In this document: in pieces, positions 1 through 5,067 of the stretch | Layout of the letters: each line of letters starts with the position of its first letter | How positions within the stretch are numbered: position 1 is the first letter of the stretch | Program-made: the position numbers and the translations under genes | Notes under the pieces: generated by a model | What the model saw: the letters and a program-made list of their open reading frames with translations, nothing else | Database searches by the model: none | What the model was told of the DNA's origin: nothing | Origin: an uncultured Candidatus Competibacteraceae bacterium | GTDB lineage: Bacteria; Pseudomonadota; Gammaproteobacteria; Competibacterales; Competibacteraceae | Reading direction: 5' to 3' | Assembly: GCA_937872125.1 (NCBI GenBank) | Contig: CALMNY010000260.1 | Location: forward strand, 1-5,067 | Length of the DNA: 5,067 bases

Positions 1-1
1 G

Positions 2-634
2 ACCCGTCAGCCCATTCCGGTGGTGCCGGCAGCTCATTACACCTGCGGCGGCGTGCTGACCGATCTGCGGGCGCGTACCGATGTGGCGGGGCTGTACGCG
101 ATGGGCGAAGTCGCCTTTACCGGCCTGCACGGGGCCAACCGCATGGCCAGCAACTCGCTGCTGGAATGCCTGGTGTTCGCGGCGGCGGCGGCCGACGATC
201 TGCACCCGCGACTGGCGCGCGCCCCGGAGCCGCCGCCCCTGCCGGCCTGGGATGAAAGTCGGGTTACCGACTCCGACGAGGAGGTGGTGGTCAGCCACAA
301 CTGGGCGGAACTGCGCCAGTTCATGTGGGACTATGTGGGCATCGTCCGCACTAACAAGCGTCTGCAACGCGCCCAGCATCGGGTGGAGTTGTTGCTGCGG
401 GAAATCGGCGAGTACTACGGCAACTTCCGCATCGGCGGCAATCTGATCGAACTGCGCAATCTGGCGCAGGTGGCGGAGTTGATCATTCGCTGCGCCCTGG
501 CGCGCAAGGAAAGTCGGGGCCTGCATTACACCCTGGATTATCCCCAGGCCAATGAGTCCATGCCGGTGCGGGACACGGTGCTGGTGCCGGAGAATTTCGC
601 CGGGGCCGAAGCGCCGCCGCTGTGGAGCGAGTGA
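2..634 (+). CDS. nadB: L-aspartate oxidase, C-terminal part (5' end outside window)
   Basis: This FAD enzyme oxidises L-aspartate to iminoaspartate, which NadA condenses with dihydroxyacetone phosphate to quinolinate in de novo NAD synthesis. It is cytosolic. The window holds the last 210 residues, in frame from base 2 to a TGA at 632-634. The fragment opens with the NadB signature [11 protein letters not shown], followed by the [23 protein letters not shown] block that closes the FAD site. His12 and Arg47 of the fragment correspond to the E. coli active-site residues His351 and Arg386, with the same 35-residue spacing. Residues from about 100 to the end form the helical C-terminal domain and carry the flavoprotein-family ending [12 protein letters not shown]. 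The other members of this superfamily, SdhA and FrdA, are unlikely because they lack the PAAHYTCGG form. It converges on ygfX with a 2-bp gap. Nothing looks broken in the visible part. Confidence 0.97.
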   Translation, partial: TRQPIPVVPAAHYTCGGVLTDLRARTDVAGLYAMGEVAFTGLHGANRMASNSLLECLVFAAAAADDLHPRLARAPEPPPLPAWDESRVTDSDEEVVVSHNWAELRQFMWDYVGIVRTNKRLQRAQHRVELLLREIGEYYGNFRIGGNLIELRNLAQVAELIIRCALARKESRGLHYTLDYPQANESMPVRDTVLVPENFAGAEAPPLWSE

Positions 635-636
635 GT

Positions 637-1083
637 TCAGAGGCGGTCCGGCTCATCCTCATCCCGTCGGATACGCAGCCAGACCCGTAACCGCCGCAAG
701 GTATCGGGATCGGCGGCGTCGGGCAACAACGCCAGCGACCGCCGCCTGCCGCTTGCCAGCCGAAAGTTGAGAATCACGAGGCCGGGATGGGCGTAACCGC
801 CCGTTAAGCTGGCGCGATGGAGCGCGCCATCGCCCATCTCCAACCGCCAGCCGCCGTCCAGCCGTTCAAGGCGAGCGATAAACCCGCGTCCCCGCCGATT
901 ACCGTATTGCCACACGAACCGACCCAGCGCCAGCGCGATGACAACGATTAATCCCGCCTTGATCCATAGCGGCAGGCTGCTGACGATGACGGCGACGCCA
1001 GCCAGAAGATAAGCACCGCTGCCGCTGGCGAGCAGAAGCCGCGAAGGGCGCGGTTCAAGGATCAGGGGCGGCAGAGAATGCAT
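637..1083 (-). CDS. ygfX: YgfX/CptA-family small inner-membrane protein
   Basis: The protein has 148 residues, against about 135 in E. coli. Two hydrophobic segments lie near residues 17-36 and 38-55, joined by a very short turn, which gives a membrane hairpin. A basic stretch (GNRRGRG, 61-67) follows, then a soluble beta-rich domain ending in LLPDAADPDTLRRLRVWLR (119-137). That ending and the double-TM layout are typical of the YgfX family. Known of the family: E. coli YgfX was described as a toxin (CptA) acting on MreB and FtsZ, but its pairing with SdhE/CptB as an antitoxin is disputed. The ATG at 1083 is preceded by GAGAGG (1088-1093, minus strand) with a short 4-nt spacing, which supports this start. 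The gene lies beside nadB, as in many gammaproteobacteria, but no sdhE is seen upstream: lysS is there instead, 149 bp away. The family call is by eye, so toxin activity should not be assumed. Confidence 0.82.
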   Translation of the reverse strand: MHSLPPLILEPRPSRLLLASGSGAYLLAGVAVIVSSLPLWIKAGLIVVIALALGRFVWQYGNRRGRGFIARLERLDGGWRLEMGDGALHRASLTGGYAHPGLVILNFRLASGRRRSLALLPDAADPDTLRRLRVWLRIRRDEDEPDRL

Positions 1084-1143
1084 AACGCCTCTCAGGCGCG
1101 GCCCACCTTGGGCGGCTGGAGTCTTAGGTGACTTCCTGGAAAG

Positions 1144-1149
1144 ATTATA
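1144..1149 (-). promoter_or_regulatory. Possible -10 box for ygfX
   Basis: On the minus strand this is a perfect TATAAT hexamer. It would place a transcript start near 1137 and give a leader of about 54 nt before the ygfX ATG. No good -35 hexamer lies 16-18 bp upstream; that stretch falls inside the 1161-1191 palindrome, and the 17-bp position reads CGTGTC. There is no TGn extension. It could let ygfX be transcribed apart from lysS, but one matching hexamer is weak evidence. Confidence 0.3.
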
Positions 1150-1160
1150 CCTGTGGGGCT

Positions 1161-1191
1161 TGTAGGGACACGGCGTCGCCGTGTCCCTACA
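1161..1191. repeat. 31-bp palindrome, REP-like, with GTAG/CTAC ends
   Basis: Two perfect 15-bp inverted arms (TGTAGGGACACGGCG at 1161-1175 and its complement at 1177-1191) flank a single T at 1176. As RNA or single-stranded DNA it would fold into a long GC-rich hairpin, with the central few bases unpaired. It starts 41 bp past the lysS stop. No T-run follows on either strand, so it is not a standard rho-independent terminator, though it could protect the lysS 3' end or slow polymerase. The GTAG at the arm end recalls the tetranucleotide next to REP hairpins recognised by RAYT transposases. Unlike E. coli REPs, here it is paired with CTAC. Whether it recurs in the genome cannot be seen from this window. 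Confidence 0.8.
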
Positions 1192-1232
1192 GAGATCGGT
1201 CTGGTAAGGTCTTTTATGGAAATCGCCTTATG

Positions 1233-2741
1233 TCACTCCGGTCGCAGATGCGGAAACAGCAACACATCCCGAATGGAAGGCGCGTCGGCGAACAGCATCA
1301 CCAGCCGGTCAATGCCAATCCCCTCCCCCGCCGTCGGCGGCAACCCGTATTCCAGCGCCCGGATGTAGTCAGCGTCGTAGTGCATCGCCTCGTGGTCGCC
1401 GGCGGCCTTGGCTTCCGCCTGCTTGCGAAATCGTTCCGCCTGATCTTCGGGATCGTTCAACTCGGAAAAGCCGTTGGCAATCTCCCGCCCGCCCACGAAC
1501 AGTTCAAAACGGTCGGTAATGGTGGGATCGGCATCGTTGCGGCGGGCCAGCGGCGACACTTCGGTCGGATAGGCGGTGATAAAGGTCGGATCGCGCAACT
1601 GGTGTTCAACCGTCTGCTCGAAAATATCCAGTTGCACCCGGCCCAGTCCATGTTCCGGCCGCACCTCCACTCCCAGGTGGGTCGCAATCCGTCGCGCCGC
1701 GTCCAGATCATCCAACTCGGCGGCGGCAATAGCCGGATTAAAGTGCAAAACCGCTTCCCGCACCGTCAACCGCCGGAATGGCTGGCCAAAATCGTAACAC
1801 TCACCTTGATAGGAAACGGTCGTGTCGCCCAGCAGGGTCTGCGCCATGCCGCGCAGCAGTTCCTCGCTCAAATCCATCAGGTCGCGGTAATCCGCATACG
1901 CCAGATAGAACTCCAGCATGGTGAATTCGGGATTGTGGCGGGTAGACAAACCCTCGTTACGGAAATTGCGGTTGATCTCATAAACCTTCTCGAAGCCGCC
2001 CACCACCAGCCGTTTCAGATACAGTTCCGGGGCAATGCGCAGGTACAGTTGCATGTCCAGGGCATTGTGATGGGTGATGAATGGCCGGGCCGCCGCACCG
2101 CCAGGAATCGGTTGCATCATCGGCGTCTCGACTTCCAGAAAGCCACGCCGGTTAAAAAAGTCACGGATGTAAGCAACCATGGCCGAACGCAGTTTGAACG
2201 TCGCACGGGTGGACTCATTCATGATCAGGTCCACATAGCGCTGGCGGTAACAGGTCTCCTGATCGGCCAGGCCGTGAAACTTCTCCGGCAAGGGCCGCAG
2301 CGCCTTGGTCAACAAGCGCAGCGCGTCTACCTTGACCGATAATTCACCGGTTTTAGTCTTGAACACCGTCCCTTCGGCGCCGAGGATATCGCCCAGGTCC
2401 CAGCCCTTGAACGCCTCGTACCCCTCATCTCCCAGTGCGTTTTTCTGGACGAACAACTGGATATCGCCCGACAGGTCGCGCAGTCGGACGAAACTGGCCT
2501 TACCCATGATCCGCTTGGCCAGCATCCGCCCGGCGACACGGACCCGGCATGGCGCAGCGTCCAACTCAGCACTCTCCTTGGCTCCATAGGCGGCGTGCAA
2601 TTCCGCCGCCAGCGCATCGCGGCGAAAATCGGTCGGATACGCATTGCCACGCTGGCGCAGTTCCTGAAGCTTCTGCCGGCGCAAAGCGATCAACTTGTTT
2701 TCATCGAGCAATGATTCAGCAGGGTCGGTTATTTCACTCAT
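1233..2741 (-). CDS. lysS: Lysyl-tRNA synthetase, class II
   Basis: This cytosolic enzyme activates lysine with ATP and charges tRNA-Lys. It has 502 residues, close to the 505 of E. coli LysS. The N-terminal anticodon-binding OB fold spans about residues 67-147 ([19 protein letters not shown] onward). The class II catalytic core follows: motif 1 around 187-208, ending FLEVETPMM; motif 2 at 260-279 ([20 protein letters not shown]), with the ATP-contacting arginine of FRNE; and motif 3 at 471-483 ([13 protein letters not shown]), with Arg479. All three are intact. The ATG at 2741 has GGTGAG at 2751-2756 on the minus strand, 9 nt upstream, so the start is well supported. It lies 74 bp downstream of prfB on the same strand, the E. 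coli prfB-lysS order, and is probably cotranscribed with it. It ends with TGA. A GX4GY-type class I LysRS is excluded by these motifs. Confidence 0.98.
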   Translation of the reverse strand: MSEITDPAESLLDENKLIALRRQKLQELRQRGNAYPTDFRRDALAAELHAAYGAKESAELDAAPCRVRVAGRMLAKRIMGKASFVRLRDLSGDIQLFVQKNALGDEGYEAFKGWDLGDILGAEGTVFKTKTGELSVKVDALRLLTKALRPLPEKFHGLADQETCYRQRYVDLIMNESTRATFKLRSAMVAYIRDFFNRRGFLEVETPMMQPIPGGAAARPFITHHNALDMQLYLRIAPELYLKRLVVGGFEKVYEINRNFRNEGLSTRHNPEFTMLEFYLAYADYRDLMDLSEELLRGMAQTLLGDTTVSYQGECYDFGQPFRRLTVREAVLHFNPAIAAAELDDLDAARRIATHLGVEVRPEHGLGRVQLDIFEQTVEHQLRDPTFITAYPTEVSPLARRNDADPTITDRFELFVGGREIANGFSELNDPEDQAERFRKQAEAKAAGDHEAMHYDADYIRALEYGLPPTAGEGIGIDRLVMLFADAPSIRDVLLFPHLRPE

Positions 2742-2775
2742 TATGATTCACTCACCAGCAACGTAATATTTTCAT

Positions 2776-2802
2776 TTTTCCGTGCCTTCCGTGTCTTCCG
2801 TG
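2776..2802. repeat. Three tandem 9-bp units in the prfB-lysS spacer
   Basis: On the plus strand three 9-bp units, each ending TTCCGTG, follow each other directly: TTTTCCGTG, CCTTCCGTG and TCTTCCGTG. The 7-bp cores sit at 2778-2784, 2787-2793 and 2796-2802. On the minus strand, which is the transcribed sense here, this reads as CACGGAA cores between the prfB stop (2816) and the lysS start (2741). The core does not overlap the lysS ribosome site at 2751-2756. From memory, similar CACGGA-type ladders appear in intergenic DNA of various environmental bacteria; their role is not known to me. Confidence 0.75.
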
Positions 2803-2815
2803 GACAGAATCCGTC

Positions 2816-3914
2816 TTACACCCCACTCTTCAAACTGGCTTCGATGAATTCATCCAAATCGCCGTCCAGCACCGGCTGCGTGTTGCTGGTCTCGACGCCA
2901 GTGCGCAAATCCTTGATGCGCGACTGATCCAGGACATAGGAACGAATCTGGCTGCCCCAGCCGATATCGGCCTTGGTATCTTCCAGCGCCTGGGCCTGAG
3001 CGTTGCGCTTCTGCAACTCCAGTTCATAGAGCTTGGACTTGAGCTGCTTCATCGCGGTCGAGCGGTTCTTGTGTTGGGAACGGTCGTTCTGGCACTGCAC
3101 CACGATGCCGGTCGGCAAATGCGTGATCCGAATCGCCGATTCCGTGCGGTTGACGTGCTGGCCGCCCGCCCCGGAGGCCCGGTACACATCCACCCGCAAA
3201 TCCGCCGGATTGATGTCCACCTCGATGCTGTCGTCCACTTCCGGCGCCACGAACACCGCCGCAAACGAGGTATGCCGGCGATTGCCGGAATCGAACGGCG
3301 ACTTGCGCACCAGGCGATGCACGCCGGTTTCGGTGCGCAACCAGCCAAACGCATAGTCGCCCTCGAAGCGAACGCTGGCGCTTTTGATGCCCGCCACTTC
3401 GCCCGGCGAGGCTTCCAGCAGTTCGGTCTTGAAGCCGCGCCGTTCGCCCCAGCGCAGGTACATCCGCAGCAGCATTTCCGCCCAGTCCTGCGCCTCGGTG
3501 CCGCCGGAACCGGCCTGAATGTCGAGAAAGGCGTTGCCGGCATCCAGTTCGCCGGAGAACATCCGCTGAAATTCGAGATCGGCGACCACGCGGGCGTGGC
3601 TTTCCAGATCCCGCACGACCTCAATGACCGCCGCCTCGTCGCCCTCCTCGCCGGCCAGAATCAGCAGTTCGGCCACCTCATTCAAACCCCGGTCGAGACG
3701 TTCCAGCCGATTGACCACCGCTTCCAACTGAGCGCGCTCCTTGCCCAGCGCCTGCGCCCGTTCAGGGTTATTCCAGATATCCGGCTCCTGCAATTCACGG
3801 GTGACCTCGTCCAATCGCTCGCGCTTGGTCTCGAAGTCAAAGATACCCCCGGAGGGACGCACAGCGCCCCCGCAAGTCGCTAATTTGATTGAAATAGGGA
3901 TTGAGTTCCTGCAT
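2816..3914 (-). CDS. prfB: Peptide chain release factor 2, made by programmed +1 frameshift
   Basis: RF2 reads UGA and UAA stop codons and triggers peptide release from the ribosome. The gene has two overlapping phases. Phase 1 runs from the ATG at 3914 for 25 codons ([20 protein letters not shown] then LRGYL) to a TGA at 3839-3837. Skipping the T at 3839 continues as DFETKRERL for 340 residues to a TAA at 2816-2818. The product is 365 residues, the same length as E. coli RF2. The stop-recognition tripeptide SPF falls at 205-207 and the catalytic GGQ at 250-252 ([17 protein letters not shown]), exactly the E. coli numbering. Residue 246 is Ala, not the Thr peculiar to E. coli K-12. The start codon has only a weak ribosome site but matches the E. 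coli N-terminus (MFEINPVNNRI). lysS follows on the same strand. The frameshift is a normal regulatory feature and does not make this a pseudogene. Confidence 0.97.
3836..3851 (-). promoter_or_regulatory. prfB +1 recoding site
   Basis: The minus strand reads CGG GGG TAT CTT TGA C. This has the E. coli arrangement: an internal Shine-Dalgarno-like G-run (3850-3845, GGGGGT), one codon, the slippery CTT (3842-3840), then TGA followed by C, the poor-termination context. When RF2 is scarce, tRNA-Leu slips from CUU to UUU and reading resumes at GAC. The one difference is CGGGGG where E. coli has AGGGGG, which removes one pair with the 16S anti-SD. This suggests autoregulation of RF2 by its own level, as known in the family. 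Confidence 0.95.
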
Positions 3915-3950
3915 GGCTTCATCATCCGGAGGGTCAACAAGGGGGCAGGA

Positions 3951-3979
3951 ATTGTAACGGCAGGGCTGGCGCAAGTCAT
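3951..3979 (-). promoter_or_regulatory. Candidate sigma-70 promoter for prfB
   Basis: On the minus strand, ATGACT (3979-3974) matches 4 of 6 bases of the -35 consensus, and TACAAT (3956-3951) matches 5 of 6 of the -10. The spacer is exactly 17 bp. The start of transcription would be near 3944, giving a leader of about 30 nt before the prfB ATG. This is the best promoter match in the 192-bp divergent gap (3915-4106). I could not find an equally good promoter for the plus-strand gene at 4107; TTGCCG at 4054-4059 has no convincing -10 partner. Confidence 0.5.
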
Positions 3980-4106
3980 CCAAATACTCCGACCAGACCT
4001 CCGCAGGACGGCAGGACACTGTTCTGGGAATCACTGCCCGGAAACGACTAAACTTGCCGTTCAGTCTTGGATGATAACGATACCAAACCCCACCCCGAGA
4101 ACCGCC

Positions 4107-4865
4107 ATGAACACGTTCGCCCAGATCGAAACCGCTTTAACCGCCGCCCGCGACTACTTTCAGGCCAGCCACCGGGATTTCGCCGCCTTGCGCGATGCTG
4201 GCGCCGGCCATGAACAGCGCATCAATGAACTTGCGGCGCTCATCGAAAGCACGCAGCACGAGATCCAAACCGCGCGAGAGGCGACAGCGGCGCTGGAAAC
4301 CGCATTGCACAGCCAGTTGGACGATGGGGAGCAACGCTGGCGCGAATGTGTGCAGACTCTCACAACGCTGCAAGCTGGACAGGAGCGCATCACGGCGTTT
4401 GATGGCTGCATGGCCGAACAAGCCGCCGCCCTGCAAACCACTCAGGAATCCCTGACGGCCCTTGATAGCCGCGTGGCCGAGCAAACTGCCACTGTGCAAA
4501 CCGCTCAGGAACGCATTACGGCCCTCGACGGCCGGGTAATGACGCATACAGAAGGCTTTGGTAAATTTGAAACGGCGATCCGCCAGTTGCATGGGGAACT
4601 CGTCGCTTTGCGCGAGCGGTTGGCGGCGCTGGAAACCACCGCAACTGCTGAATTACTGGGTGAACACGCCCGACGACTGGATGAAGCTGAACAGCGGGAC
4701 CGGGAACAGCGCCAAACCCTGACCGAACTTCAGCAAGCCCTGGAACAGGCCGCTTCCCGGCAATCCGCGCCCGGCAAATCGAACACCACCTTGCTGGGTA
4801 TCCTCATCGCCGTAATAAGCTGCGCCGTACTGGCGTGGGTTCTTCTGAACACCGGTGCTCGCTAA
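4107..4865 (+). CDS. Uncharacterised coiled-coil protein with C-terminal membrane anchor
   Basis: I do not recognise this 252-residue protein. Residues from about 35 to 215 are rich in Ala, Gln, Glu, Leu and Arg, with heptad-like spacing and almost no Pro or Gly clusters, so a long coiled coil is likely. Inside it are three 21-residue repeats (91-111, 112-132, 133-153) with core QERITALDGRV. A single hydrophobic helix at 229-247 (LLGILIAVISCAVLAWVLL) is followed by only NTGAR, a tail-anchor layout that would leave the coil in the cytoplasm if inserted that way. There is no signal peptide. The ATG at 4107 was chosen because coil-like sequence starts there and a weak GAGA lies 6 nt upstream. 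Reading further back runs antisense to prfB in a composition typical of a shadow frame. It diverges from prfB and converges on the CBS gene. The general layout recalls other bacterial coil-plus-anchor proteins, but no function can be given. Confidence 0.85.
   Translation: MNTFAQIETALTAARDYFQASHRDFAALRDAGAGHEQRINELAALIESTQHEIQTAREATAALETALHSQLDDGEQRWRECVQTLTTLQAGQERITAFDGCMAEQAAALQTTQESLTALDSRVAEQTATVQTAQERITALDGRVMTHTEGFGKFETAIRQLHGELVALRERLAALETTATAELLGEHARRLDEAEQRDREQRQTLTELQQALEQAASRQSAPGKSNTTLLGILIAVISCAVLAWVLLNTGAR
4377..4565 (+). repeat. Three 63-bp in-frame repeats within the coiled-coil gene
   Basis: Units lie at 4377-4439, 4440-4502 and 4503-4565, each 21 codons or three heptads. 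Protein units 1 and 2 share 11 of 21 residues, and units 2 and 3 share 9 of 21. The first 12 positions (xQExxTAxDxxx) are the most constant, while the end of unit 3 has drifted. The DNA has diverged too, mainly at third positions, so the duplication is not recent. Because the unit is a whole number of heptads, gain or loss would keep the coil in register. Confidence 0.75.
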
Positions 4866-4880
4866 CCTCCTTTGTCGAGT

Positions 4881-4904
4881 GGGCGAACCACCAGTGAGTC
4901 GCCC
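4881..4904. terminator. Weak inverted repeat between convergent genes
   Basis: GGGCGA (4881-4886) pairs with TCGCCC (4899-4904) around a 12-nt loop, in the 56-bp gap between the coiled-coil gene and the convergent CBS gene. The position suits a bidirectional terminator, but the stem is only 6 bp and no T-run follows on either strand. It may be chance. Confidence 0.2.
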
Positions 4905-4921
4905 GCCACCGCCTCCCCCAC

Positions 4922-5067
4922 CTACTGCCGCTGCTGAACTTCCTTGGCGATTTCCCGCTGCACCAACCGGGACACATCCGACAGGCCCACTGCCAGCGCG
5001 GTCAGCACATCATCAATGGTCAGGATGCCCAGCAGCGCGCCTTTTTCATCCACCACCGGCAACCGCC
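4922..5067 (-). CDS. CBS-domain protein, C-terminal 47 residues (5' end outside window)
   Basis: The minus strand encodes 47 residues ending at a TAG (4924-4922). The segment RLPVVDEKGALLGILTIDDV is the classic second half of a CBS motif: a strand ending PVVDE, a turn, GILT, then the DD helix start. CBS pairs usually bind adenosyl ligands such as AMP, ATP or SAM and regulate the protein that carries them. After the motif comes a helix (LTALAVGLSDVSRLVQREIA) and a short charged tail, with no further domain. That suggests a small stand-alone two-CBS protein, which often ends this way, but a CBS tail on an enzyme or transporter cannot be excluded. The stop lies 56 bp from the convergent coiled-coil gene. 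Confidence 0.88.
   Translation of the reverse strand, partial: RLPVVDEKGALLGILTIDDVLTALAVGLSDVSRLVQREIAKEVQQRQ

Noticed and set aside
1161..1191. Palindrome as a rho-independent terminator of lysS
   Set aside because: The sequence after the stem on the minus strand is GC-rich (AGCCCCACAGG) with no T-run, and the plus-strand side also lacks one.
1128..2342. 404-codon plus-strand open frame opposite lysS
   Set aside because: It lies entirely antisense to lysS, whose three class II motifs are intact. The translation is rich in Arg, Gln, His and Val with no recognisable domain, as expected for a shadow frame in GC-rich DNA.
3071..3883. 270-codon plus-strand open frame opposite prfB
   Set aside because: It is antisense to well-conserved RF2 coding sequence, with no domain, no ribosome site and shadow-like composition.
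3839..3979. Reading prfB as a single frame from 3979, or as a frameshifted pseudogene
   Set aside because: The upstream part of that frame has no RF2 similarity. The 25-codon first phase, the slip site and a total of 365 residues match E. coli RF2, so this is programmed recoding.
3741..4106. Upstream extension of the coiled-coil gene
   Set aside because: The frame stays open back to 3741, but this part overlaps prfB and its promoter, has no coil pattern, and ATG at 4107 fits the start of the coil sequence.
1..5067. CRISPR, tRNA, rRNA, transposase or phage genes
   Set aside because: No spaced direct repeats of CRISPR size, no tRNA-like cloverleaf noticed, and all sizeable conserved frames are accounted for by housekeeping genes and the coiled-coil gene.

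Overview
The window looks like chromosomal DNA of a gammaproteobacterium of moderately high GC. That placement rests on gene content. The prfB-lysS pair, a YgfX/CptA-family membrane protein beside nadB, and an E. coli-like RF2 frameshift site are all common in that class. No species can be named from the sequence. Every codon-sized stretch has an ordinary explanation except for one uncharacterised coiled-coil gene and a few small non-coding repeats.

Layout from left to right: (1) the 3' part of nadB (L-aspartate oxidase) on the plus strand, ending at 634. (2) A convergent gene for a small YgfX/CptA-like membrane protein (1083 to 637, minus), whose stop lies only 2 bp from the nadB stop. (3) A 149-bp spacer holding a near-perfect 31-bp palindrome and a TATAAT box pointing at ygfX. 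(4) lysS (2741 to 1233, minus). (5) A 74-bp spacer with three tandem copies of a 9-bp unit. (6) prfB for release factor 2 (3914 to 2816, minus), which needs a programmed +1 frameshift at codon 26. (7) A 192-bp divergent intergenic region with a good candidate promoter for prfB. (8) An unrecognised 252-residue coiled-coil protein with a C-terminal membrane anchor on the plus strand (4107 to 4865). (9) The 3' end of a CBS-domain protein gene on the minus strand, running off the right edge.

Functionally, prfB and lysS are translation genes that probably form one transcription unit, as in E. coli. RF2 reads UGA and UAA stops and controls its own synthesis at the in-frame UGA. LysRS charges tRNA-Lys. 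nadB makes iminoaspartate for NAD synthesis. In many gammaproteobacteria ygfX follows sdhE, but no sdhE is present here and lysS takes that place.

I found no defence system, mobile element, CRISPR array, tRNA or rRNA. The most unusual items are the coiled-coil protein with three 21-residue repeats, the ygfX gene without sdhE, the GTAG/CTAC-ended palindrome, and the 9-bp triplet repeat in the prfB-lysS gap.
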